64,000 nucleotides of DNA from Curtobacterium sp. VKM Ac-1393. GTDB taxonomy: Bacteria; Actinomycetota; Actinomycetes; Actinomycetales; Microbacteriaceae. How positions within the stretch are numbered: the stretch's first letter is position 1; each line of letters begins with the position of its first letter. The DNA lies in contig NZ_JADKRW010000005.1 in NCBI RefSeq assembly GCF_015350995.1, positions 1 through 64,000 on the forward strand, given 5' to 3'. A model generated the notes under the pieces. The model was not told where the DNA came from, ran no database searches, and saw only the letters and a program-made list of their open reading frames with translations. Positions 25,735-33,262 of the stretch are shown here, one piece after another. The position numbers and the translations under genes were made by a program.

Positions 25735-26313
25735 ATGGCAGGACTGACCCTCACCAAGGGCAACAACCTCTCGCTCACGAAGACCAGCCCCGGCCTGACG
25801 GTCGCCACCGTCGGTCTCGGCTGGGATCCCCGCACCACCACGGGCGAGCAGTTCGACCTGGACGCCTCGGCACTGCTGCTGAGTGCGTCGGGCAAGGTGC
25901 GCTCGGACGCCGACTTCATCTTCTACAACCAGCCGCGCAGCGCCGACGGCTCGGTCGAGCACAAGGGCGACAACCGCACCGGCCAGGGTGACGGCGACGA
26001 CGAGCAGATCAGCATCGACCTGACGTCGCTGCCCGCCGACGTGGACCGCGTGGTCATCGTCGTCTCGATCGACCAGGGCGAGGCCCGCGGTCAGAACTTC
26101 GGCCAGGTCCGCAGCGCCTACTCGCGGGTGCTCGACCAGGACGGCACCGAGATCGTGCGCTTCGACCTCTCCGAGGACGCCGCCCCCGAGACCGCGATGA
26201 TCTTCTCCGAGATCTACCGGAACGGTGCCGAGTGGAAGTTCCGTGCCGTCGGGCAGGGCTACACCACGGGTCTCGCCGGCATCGCCACCGACTTCGGCAT
26301 CCAGCTCGGCTGA
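25735..26313 (+). CDS. TerD-family protein, copy 3
   Basis: 192 residues from ATG 25735 with a GAAAGG ribosome site. All TerD motifs are intact: [34 protein letters not shown] and [20 protein letters not shown]. It is nearly collinear with copy 2 without gaps. Cytoplasmic calcium-binding beta-sandwich protein of the Ter stress system. It is followed 43 nt later by the TelA gene. Confidence 0.95.
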   Translation: MAGLTLTKGNNLSLTKTSPGLTVATVGLGWDPRTTTGEQFDLDASALLLSASGKVRSDADFIFYNQPRSADGSVEHKGDNRTGQGDGDDEQISIDLTSLPADVDRVVIVVSIDQGEARGQNFGQVRSAYSRVLDQDGTEIVRFDLSEDAAPETAMIFSEIYRNGAEWKFRAVGQGYTTGLAGIATDFGIQLG

Positions 26314-26356
26314 CCCACCGACCCCGCCGACCGCACCCAGACCAGGAGAACCAGCC

Positions 26357-27577
26357 ATGCCCGGACCGCTCGCTCCGCCGGAACCGATCGAACCGACCGA
26401 GGACGCCCTCGTCCTCCGTCCCGCAGCGTCCGCCGAGGTCGTGACCCCGGACGACGCCCCGGGCATGGTGCCGGTCGATCCCGAGCGGCAGTCGCAGATC
26501 GCCGCGCAGGCCCGGGAGTTCGTCGACGAGGTCGCCACGCTCGACCCACGATCGCCGGCGTTCACCGAGAAGGTCGACGGCATCACCACCATCGGTGGCG
26601 CCGAGATCGCCCGGTCCGGCGGCTTCTCCTCGCGGATGCTCGAGCGTTCGCAGTCCTCGGTCGCCGGTGCCAAGCGGACCGGCGACAGCGCGCAGGTCAA
26701 GGTCGCGACGACGCTCGGCGACCTGCGGTCCACCGTCGAGGACCTGACCCCGAACCAGGCCGACCTCAGCACCGGCCGGAAGATCCTCGGGCTCATCCCC
26801 GGCGGCAACAAGCTGGCGAAGTACTTCCAGAAGTACGAGTCGGCGCAGACGCAGCTCGACCACATCATCAAGTCGTTGATGGCCGGCCAGGACGAGCTCC
26901 GCAAGGACAACGCCACCCTGGCGGACGAGAAGGTCCAGCTGTGGGAGACCATGCAGCAGCTGAGCGAGTACGCCGTCTTCGCGAAGGCGCTCGACGCGGC
27001 GACGGTGACCAAGGTCGAGTCGCTGCGGAACGGCGGCCGCGTCGACGAAGCGCAGAAGCTCGAGTCCGACGTCCTCTTCCCGGTGCGCCAGCGCCACCAG
27101 GACATCCTCACGCAGCTGGCCGTCTCGGTGCAGGGCTACCTCGCGATGGACCTGGTCCGGAAGAACAACACCGAGCTCATCAAGGGCGTGGAGCGTGCGC
27201 GGACCACGACCATCGCAGCGCTCCGGACGGCCGTCGTGGTCGCGCAGGCGCTCGCGAACCAGCGGATGGTGCTCGACCAGATCGACGCCGTGAACAACAC
27301 CACGAACGCGATGATCCTGCAGACCAGCGAGATGCTGCGCGACCAGACCACGCGGATCCACCAGCAGGCGACCAACTCCGGCGTCAGCGTCGAGACCCTG
27401 GAGCGTGCGTTCGACAACGTGTTCCAGACGATGGACGCGATCGACTCGTTCCGCTCCGAAGCCGCGCAGAACATGGCCTCGACGGTGACTGCGCTCGAAT
27501 CCGGCATCCAGCGCGCGAAGCCCTACCTGGAGCGCGCGCGGCAGTCCGGCGACGACCCACGCTCGATCAGCCGATGA
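26357..27577 (+). CDS. TelA-family toxic anion resistance protein
   Basis: 406 residues from ATG 26357 with AGGAGA upstream. After a Pro/Glu-rich N-terminus the protein is almost all helical and probably coiled-coil. It includes the TelA stretch KILGLIPGGNKLAKYFQKYE near 139-158, KSLMAGQDELRKDNATL and GYLAMDLVRKNNTELIKGVE. TelA proteins accompany TerD proteins and are linked to tellurite and cell-envelope toxicant resistance. The mechanism is unknown but probably cytoplasmic-scaffold-like. It is followed by an unrecognised helical protein, a common position for a TelA partner. Confidence 0.93.
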   Translation: MPGPLAPPEPIEPTEDALVLRPAASAEVVTPDDAPGMVPVDPERQSQIAAQAREFVDEVATLDPRSPAFTEKVDGITTIGGAEIARSGGFSSRMLERSQSSVAGAKRTGDSAQVKVATTLGDLRSTVEDLTPNQADLSTGRKILGLIPGGNKLAKYFQKYESAQTQLDHIIKSLMAGQDELRKDNATLADEKVQLWETMQQLSEYAVFAKALDAATVTKVESLRNGGRVDEAQKLESDVLFPVRQRHQDILTQLAVSVQGYLAMDLVRKNNTELIKGVERARTTTIAALRTAVVVAQALANQRMVLDQIDAVNNTTNAMILQTSEMLRDQTTRIHQQATNSGVSVETLERAFDNVFQTMDAIDSFRSEAAQNMASTVTALESGIQRAKPYLERARQSGDDPRSISR

Positions 27578-27595
27578 CCCGATCGGCCGACCACG

Positions 27596-28156
27596 GTGCG
27601 TGACCGTCTGCGCGCGCTGTTCGGCCGCGACGACGATCGCGAACCGGAGCCCACCGACACCACCCCGGCGGCGGTGGCCGCGGCGGCGGCTGCACGCATC
27701 GACGTCCGGGGAGCCGGCGGGTCATCCGACGACTCCGCGGCCGCGGCGGGCCTCGACGACCTCCGTGCCTTCGTCCGGGCCGCCGGGGCCGAGCTGCCCA
27801 CGGTCGTGTCGTCGCGGATCCGGCACGTCGAGGACCTGCTCCGGAAGACGGCCGGCACGGTGGTGGCACGCGGGGCATCGACCGAACAGCGGTTCCTCTT
27901 CCAGGCCATCGTCGACGACTACCTCCCCACACCGGTCCGGACCTACCGGTCCCTGCCGGACGCCGACCGCACCGAGGACAGTGCGGCGACCCGCACCCTC
28001 GCCGACCAGCTCGACGTCGTCGCCGAGACGGTCGACGACATGCACGAACAGATCAGGAGCGGAGCCATCGCAGAGCTCTCCACCCACGGACGGTTCCTCC
28101 GTGACCGTCTCGGCGACGGCGACCCGGGTCTCCGACTCCGCGGAGCCGACTCGTGA
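27596..28156 (+). CDS. Unrecognised helical protein of the Ter operon
   Basis: 186 residues from GTG 27596, 18 nt after the telA stop. Residues about 15-60 are Ala/Asp-rich and probably disordered. Residues 60-175 are predicted-looking helices with DDLRAFVRAAGAELP, VSSRIRHVEDLLRKTAG, FLFQAIVDDYLPTPVRTYRS and QLDVVAETVDDMHEQI. The IVDDYLPTPVRTYRSLP element and the place next to telA recall the small helical partners (XpaC-like) found beside TelA, but I cannot assign it to that family. No membrane segment or catalytic motif. GTGA overlap couples it to the degenerate TerD gene. Confidence 0.7.
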   Translation: MRDRLRALFGRDDDREPEPTDTTPAAVAAAAAARIDVRGAGGSSDDSAAAAGLDDLRAFVRAAGAELPTVVSSRIRHVEDLLRKTAGTVVARGASTEQRFLFQAIVDDYLPTPVRTYRSLPDADRTEDSAATRTLADQLDVVAETVDDMHEQIRSGAIAELSTHGRFLRDRLGDGDPGLRLRGADS

Positions 28157-28713
28157 CCGGGCGACTCGTCCCGGGCGCGAACGCGGCGCTGACGGCCGAG
28201 AACCCCGGCCTGGACGCGGTCGTCGTGGGCATCGCCTGGGACCAGATCGCGAGCCGCGGCCCGTCCGCTGAACTCGTCCCGATGGCGATCGTCTGCGGTG
28301 CCGACGGCAAGGTCCTCTCCGACGACGACCTGGTGTTCTTCAACCAGCTCGACGGCGCCGACGCTTCGGTGCGCTTCCTCGACGACTCCGACGACGAGGA
28401 GATCGACGTCGACCTCGTCAGCGTGCCGGCCGCCGTCGACAAGATCGTCTTCGCCGTCTACCTGGACCCGGACCCGCGCTCCCCTCGCGACCTCGGCTCG
28501 GTCCGGTCGATGACCATCCGGGTCGGTTCACCCGACGGCCGTGAACTCGTCCGGTTCGACCTGCCGTCCGACCGGAACCACACGATCGACGCGGTGATCC
28601 TGGGCGAGCTGTACCGGCACCGGTCCGAGTGGAAGTTCCGTGCGGTCGGACAGGGCTACACCACCGGGCTGACGGGGCTGCGCACCGACCACGGCATCGG
28701 CCGCGCGCGATGA
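28153..28713 (+). CDS. Divergent TerD-family protein, copy 4, lacking key acidic motifs
   Basis: 186 residues. The TerD framework is recognisable: VVGIAWDQI, DDDLVFFNQLDG, DDEEIDVDLVSVP, and [20 protein letters not shown] with TTGLTGL at the end. The DLDASA calcium motif is replaced by LVPMAIV, and the GDNRTGxGDGDDE loop is shortened to LDDSDDEE. It probably binds calcium weakly or not at all and may act as a structural or regulatory partner of the canonical copies. Overlaps by 4 nt with genes on both sides, so it is tightly coupled. Confidence 0.88.
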   Translation: MTGRLVPGANAALTAENPGLDAVVVGIAWDQIASRGPSAELVPMAIVCGADGKVLSDDDLVFFNQLDGADASVRFLDDSDDEEIDVDLVSVPAAVDKIVFAVYLDPDPRSPRDLGSVRSMTIRVGSPDGRELVRFDLPSDRNHTIDAVILGELYRHRSEWKFRAVGQGYTTGLTGLRTDHGIGRAR

Positions 28714-29414
28714 CGTCCGGACACCCCTACCTGCGGCGACGACGCCGACCTGTCCCGACGGCCACGCTGCCGCCCCGCACGCCGGTCGCGCCCGTGGCTC
28801 CGGCAGCAAGCGCGCCCGCACTCCCCGCGGCCGGCGCGGCCCCGCACCCCGTCGCGTCCGTCGGTCCGTCGGAGCGGGTGCTCCGCCGACGTGCCGAACT
28901 CGCACGGCGCGTCCGCCCGTTCCCCGCCCCCGATCCCCGGGCCGTCCGCGTGCTCGGTCCGGACGACCCGGTGGCCCGCGTCGACCGCCGCCGGTCCGCC
29001 GTCGGCGCGCTCACCGTCACCGGTTGCACGAGCGCGGCCTGGGAGACCGTCGACTGGACCGTCGGCGCGACGACCGCGGCCGGCGCCGAAGCGGGCCGGC
29101 GAGCCGTCACCGCGGGCAACCGTCCCCTCGTCGGCTTCGACGACGGCGTCGCACTCGTGTCGCTCCGACACGTCCGGCAGCTCCGACGTGCACTGTTCAT
29201 GGCCCGTGGCACGGAGCGGCTCGTCGTATCCCTGCACGACGGCACCACGATCGGCGTCGCCGAGGGCACCCCCGACACCATGACCGTGCTCGCGCTCTCC
29301 GTCGTCGACGGGGAGCTCGAACTCCGCGCCGAACCCTTCGCTCGCTCGACCCACGACGGCGACGTGTTCGCCGCCTTCGGGTTCGTCCTGTCCACGCCGC
29401 TCCCGGGGGTCTGA
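28710..29414 (+). CDS. Unrecognised protein of the Ter operon
   Basis: 234 residues from ATG 28710 (ATGA overlap). The first 60 or so residues are Arg/Pro/Ala-rich and likely disordered. The remainder looks globular with alternating strands: VGALTVTGCTSAAWETVDWT, LVGFDDGVALVSLRHVRQLR, LVVSLHDGTTIGVAEGT, ELELRAEPFA and VFAAFGFVLSTPLP. The ending resembles the last strands of TerD-like proteins only faintly. I cannot name a family. Its fixed place between the degenerate TerD and the CitE-like gene suggests a specific role in this Ter subtype, possibly linking the TerD complex to the enzymes. Confidence 0.65.
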   Translation: MTSGHPYLRRRRRPVPTATLPPRTPVAPVAPAASAPALPAAGAAPHPVASVGPSERVLRRRAELARRVRPFPAPDPRAVRVLGPDDPVARVDRRRSAVGALTVTGCTSAAWETVDWTVGATTAAGAEAGRRAVTAGNRPLVGFDDGVALVSLRHVRQLRRALFMARGTERLVVSLHDGTTIGVAEGTPDTMTVLALSVVDGELELRAEPFARSTHDGDVFAAFGFVLSTPLPGV

Positions 29415-29417
29415 CCC

Positions 29418-30584
29418 ATGCGCCACTTCGCCCACCTCGAGGGACAGGAGCAGCTGTTCCTGCACCCGCCGGAGGACGTCGGCCGCGACAGCGACCAGGG
29501 CCTCCGGGCGGTCGCCCTCGGCGCCACGCTCTACACGCCGGGCATCCGACCCGACCTGGTGCACGACGTCCGGCGCCAGACCGCCCTCGGCGCCGGGTCG
29601 ATCGTGCTCTGCCTCGAGGACTCCGTCGCCGACGCCGACCTCCCCGTCGCCGAGACCCACGTCGAGGACGCCCTGCGTGCGCTGCAGCAGGACGCCGACG
29701 ATGCCACCCTGCCGCAGCTCTTCCTGCGGGTCCGTGACCCCGGACACCTCCGCCGGCTGACCGACCGCTTCGGCGACCGTCTGCTCGACGTGCTCACCGG
29801 CTTCGTCCTGCCGAAGTTCGAGGACTCCCCGAACAGCGGATCCCGCTACTTCGACGTGCTCGACGACCTGAACGCCGGCCGTCCCGAACACCGCCGCCTG
29901 CTGGTCATGCCGATCCTCGAGTCACCGTCGATCATGCACCGCGAGACCCGCACCGAGGCCCTCGCGGCGCTCCGTGACCTGCTGCTGGCGCGCCGCCGCG
30001 ACGTCCTGGCGCTGCGCATCGGCGCCACCGACCTGTCGAGCGTGTTCGGCCTGCGCCGACCGTCCCACCTGACCGTGTACGAGGTGCAGGTGCTCGCCTC
30101 GGTCATCGGTGACGTGGTGAACGTGCTGGGACGGGCCCGTGACGGCTTCGTCGTCAGCGGTCCGGTGTGGGAGCACTACCCCGGCTCCGACCGGGTGTTC
30201 CGCACCCAGCTGCGGGCGACGCCGTTCGAGGTCGCGGGTGACCTGGCGCTGCGTCGCCAGCTGCTGCTCGAGGGCTTCGACGGCCTGCTCCGCGAGGTCA
30301 CCCTCGACCGCGCGAACGGGCTGACCGGCAAGACCGTCATCCACCCCCGGCACGTGCCGTTGGTGCACGCCATGTCGGTCGTGAGCGACGAGGAGTTCTC
30401 GGACGCGACCGACGTCCTCGCGAACGTCGACGGCGGTGTCGCCGCTTCCCGCTACGGCAACAAGATGAACGAGATGCGACCGCACCACGACTGGGCCGAG
30501 CGCACGATCCTGCGCGCGCGGGCCTTCGGTGTCGCCAACCCCGACGTGACGTTCGTCGACGTGCTCGAACGGAGCCTGCAGTGA
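29418..30584 (+). CDS. CitE-like HpcH/HpaI aldolase/citrate lyase-family protein (Ter-associated)
   Basis: 388 residues. A TIM-barrel lyase of the CitE group: LYTPGIRPDLVHDV near the N-terminus, IVLCLEDSVADADLPVAE with an acidic metal-binding candidate, FVLPKFEDSPNSG, VMPILESPSIMHRETR (metal-binding Glu) and LALRIGATDLSSVFGLRRP (Asp). A C-terminal TGKTVIHPRHVPLVHAM matches the family ending. It probably cleaves or forms a carbon-carbon bond on an acyl-like substrate. In Ter-linked biosynthetic sets this enzyme accompanies PRTase and HAD proteins. It starts 3 nt after the previous gene and overlaps the PRTase fusion by GTGA. Confidence 0.88.
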   Translation: MRHFAHLEGQEQLFLHPPEDVGRDSDQGLRAVALGATLYTPGIRPDLVHDVRRQTALGAGSIVLCLEDSVADADLPVAETHVEDALRALQQDADDATLPQLFLRVRDPGHLRRLTDRFGDRLLDVLTGFVLPKFEDSPNSGSRYFDVLDDLNAGRPEHRRLLVMPILESPSIMHRETRTEALAALRDLLLARRRDVLALRIGATDLSSVFGLRRPSHLTVYEVQVLASVIGDVVNVLGRARDGFVVSGPVWEHYPGSDRVFRTQLRATPFEVAGDLALRRQLLLEGFDGLLREVTLDRANGLTGKTVIHPRHVPLVHAMSVVSDEEFSDATDVLANVDGGVAASRYGNKMNEMRPHHDWAERTILRARAFGVANPDVTFVDVLERSLQ

Positions 30585-33262
30585 CCGAAGCCCCGCCCAC
30601 CCCCGCCGACCTCGGCGTCGCCCTCACCGACGCGCCGCCGACGACGGTCGCGCCGTCCGTGCCGCTCGGCTCCCTCGCACGGATCGCCCTGCGCCGGAAC
30701 CCGAAGCGAGCGCACCTGCTGGTGTCGACGGTGCTCGCGAAGCACCTGCCCACCGTCCCCGCGGTCGCCCTGACGGCCGGCGAGGCACTGGCCGCACGGG
30801 TGGCCGACGTGCTCGACGGCGGGTCGCGCTGGGACACCGCCGCCGCCGCCCGGCTCGAGCGCGTCGTCGGTGCGGCCGCTGCCGCCGACGCTCCGGACGG
30901 CGACACGGCCGCCGCCGCCGGACCCACGGGTGCAGACCCTGCGACGCTCGCAGTGCACCGCGCCGCGACCACGCTGCGGACGGACCTCGCGGCGCTGCGC
31001 CCCGAGCACCCGGACACGCTCGTCCTGGGCTTCGCCGAGACGGCGACCGCGCTCGGCGCGATGGTCGCCGAAGCACTCGGCGCCGCGTACCTGCACTCCA
31101 CCCGGCACGACCCGCCTGGTGCCGTGCCCGCCGCCGGGTTCGACGAGGCCCACTCCCACGCGACCGCGCACCGCCTGCTCCCCGCCGACCCCGACTGGCT
31201 GCCCGACGACGGCACGGTCGTCCTCGTCGACGACGAGCTGAGCACCGGCGCCACCGCGCGCGCGACGATCCGCGCACTGCACGCCCTCGCGCCGCAGCGG
31301 CGCTGGGTGGTCGCCGGTCTCATCGACCTCCGCTCCGCAGCGGACGTCACGGCGACCGAGGCACTCGCGGCCGAGATCGGGGCACCCGTCACGGTGGTCG
31401 CGCTCGGCCGCGGCGACGTCGTCCTGCCGGCCGACCTCGCACACGCCGCCTCCGCGGTCGTCGCGGCCCACGCGGTCGCACCGACGGACGCACGAGACCT
31501 GTCGGACGCGCACCGGATCGAGACCGGCGAGGTGTCGGACGGGAGGCCCGTGGCGGCCCCGCCCCGCGCCTCCCGTCCGACAGCGGTCACCACCGTCACC
31601 GCACCGCCCACCGCCGTCGACCGCACCGGCACGCCGGCACGCCGTGTCCGGCTCCCACGTACCGACGTCGAGGGGATCGCACGCGACGTCGTCGCGGCGC
31701 TCGGCGACGCGCCGCGACGTGTCCTGGTCCTCGGCACCGAGGAGCACATGCACACGCCGCTCGTGGTCGCGGACGCGATCCGGCGGCAGTCCGACGCCGA
31801 CGTGCGGTTCTCGACCACCACGCGGTCCCCGGTCGCCGTCCTCGACGACCCGGCGTGGCCGATCCGATCCGGTGTCCGCTTCCGGTCGCACGACGCCACC
31901 GTGGACGGCCCAGGGGAACGCTTCGCGTACAACGTGCACGGCTTCGACGCGATCGTGGTCCTGCCCGAACCCGGCACCGAACGCGACCTGCTCGACGGCG
32001 CGGACGGCCTCCTCGCCGCACTGCTGACCGCGGCACCCACCGTCGTCCTCGTGCGTGCGCCGCTCGACGCGCACGACGGCTCCGGTGTCCCGCGGCCGCT
32101 CACCGGGCCGTCCTTCGGCTCCTACGAACCCGACGACGTCACCTGGCTGCTCCAGGACCTGGCCGGAGCGGCGCTCGAGGCCGACACGGCCGACCGCGAG
32201 CGGGCGATCCAGCTCGATGGGGCGAACTACGCCGAGTCGCTGCCCGTCGAGTACGTCCCGTCGGACGAGTACGAGGCGCTCTACCGGGACGCCCTCGATC
32301 GGTCCGCCGAACGCATCGCCGAGGCCGTGGGGATCGTCACCGAGCTGATCCTGCGCGGTCGGCCGCGCCCGGTCCTGGTGTCCCTGGCCCGGGCGGGCAC
32401 CCCGATCGGCATCCTGGTGCGACGGTGGGCCGAGGTGCACCACGGCCTGCGGCTCCCCCACTACACGGCGAGCATCGTGCGCGGGGTGGGCCTCGACGAG
32501 ACGGCACTCCGCTGGCTCGCCGCCCACCACGACCCGAGCCAGGTCGTCTTCGTCGACGGGTGGACGGGCAAGGGCGCGATCACCCGCGAACTCACCGAGG
32601 CCCTGAACCGCTTCGCGGCGTCCGACGGTGTCCGCTTCGCCGACGACCTCGCCGTCCTGGCCGACCCCGCGGGGTGCACGCCCCTGCACGGCACGCGCGA
32701 CGACTACCTCGTCCCGTCGGCCTGTCTCAACTCGACGGTGTCCGGGCTGGTGTCCCGCACCGTGCGCAACCCCGCCCTGACCCCCGACGGTACCTTCCAC
32801 GGTGCCAAGCAGTACCGGGACCTCGCGCCCCGCGACCACTCCCGCGCCTTCGTCGCCGCGATCGCCGACCGCTTCGACGCCGTCCGTGACCGGGTCGACG
32901 CGGCGCTGGCGGCCACCGGCGGACCAGAGGGATCCCGGGCGGTCGACTGGCGTGGCATGCGCACCGTCGAGGCGATCGGATCGGAGTACGGCATCGACGA
33001 CCTGCACCTCGTGAAGCCGGGCGTGGGTGAGACCACGCGGGTGCTGCTCCGTCGGGTGCCGTGGCAGGTGCTCGTCCGCGACCCCGACGACGTCGACATC
33101 GCCCACGTCGTCGCCCTCGCTCGGGAGCGCGGCGTCCCCGTCGTGACCCGGCCGGACCTGTCCTACAGCTGCATCGGGCTCATCCACCCCCTCGGCAGCC
33201 GGGTGGCGGGTTCCCCGGCAGGGACCGGGTCCGCCGATGCGGTGGCAGGTGGTGCGGCGTGA
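30581..33262 (+). CDS. PRTase_2-TRSP-PRTase_1 three-domain fusion protein (Ter-associated)
   Basis: 893 residues from GTG 30581. Residues about 40-305 are a PRTase_2-type phosphoribosyltransferase with the PRPP loop VVLVDDELSTGATARATIRA near 213-232. Residues about 350-510 are the TRSP domain, with its name-giving element in FSTTTRSPVAVLDD near 408. Residues about 540-880 match the PRTase_1/StiP family: FGSYEPDDVTWLLQDL, LVSLARAGTPIGILVRRW near 600 and a second PRPP-like loop VVFVDGWTGKGAITREL near 655. A conserved-looking Cys lies in VPSACLNSTVSG near 714. StiP has also been annotated as a cysteine protease, so the catalytic role of this part is uncertain. The linker at about 315-350 contains an in-frame repeat. 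It likely builds a nucleoside-like metabolite. Confidence 0.87.
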   Translation: MTEAPPTPADLGVALTDAPPTTVAPSVPLGSLARIALRRNPKRAHLLVSTVLAKHLPTVPAVALTAGEALAARVADVLDGGSRWDTAAAARLERVVGAAAAADAPDGDTAAAAGPTGADPATLAVHRAATTLRTDLAALRPEHPDTLVLGFAETATALGAMVAEALGAAYLHSTRHDPPGAVPAAGFDEAHSHATAHRLLPADPDWLPDDGTVVLVDDELSTGATARATIRALHALAPQRRWVVAGLIDLRSAADVTATEALAAEIGAPVTVVALGRGDVVLPADLAHAASAVVAAHAVAPTDARDLSDAHRIETGEVSDGRPVAAPPRASRPTAVTTVTAPPTAVDRTGTPARRVRLPRTDVEGIARDVVAALGDAPRRVLVLGTEEHMHTPLVVADAIRRQSDADVRFSTTTRSPVAVLDDPAWPIRSGVRFRSHDATVDGPGERFAYNVHGFDAIVVLPEPGTERDLLDGADGLLAALLTAAPTVVLVRAPLDAHDGSGVPRPLTGPSFGSYEPDDVTWLLQDLAGAALEADTADRERAIQLDGANYAESLPVEYVPSDEYEALYRDALDRSAERIAEAVGIVTELILRGRPRPVLVSLARAGTPIGILVRRWAEVHHGLRLPHYTASIVRGVGLDETALRWLAAHHDPSQVVFVDGWTGKGAITRELTEALNRFAASDGVRFADDLAVLADPAGCTPLHGTRDDYLVPSACLNSTVSGLVSRTVRNPALTPDGTFHGAKQYRDLAPRDHSRAFVAAIADRFDAVRDRVDAALAATGGPEGSRAVDWRGMRTVEAIGSEYGIDDLHLVKPGVGETTRVLLRRVPWQVLVRDPDDVDIAHVVALARERGVPVVTRPDLSYSCIGLIHPLGSRVAGSPAGTGSADAVAGGAA
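31535..31580. repeat. Family 1 palindrome inside the coding sequence of the PRTase fusion
   Basis: Perfect 13-bp arms TCGGACGGGAGGC (31535-31547) and GCCTCCCGTCCGA (31568-31580) enclose a GC-rich centre. Elsewhere this family is intergenic (for example 41397-41442 and 44043-44090). Here it encodes VSDGRPVAAPPRASRP in a Pro/Ala/Thr-rich linker. The reading frame is not broken. Confidence 0.8.
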
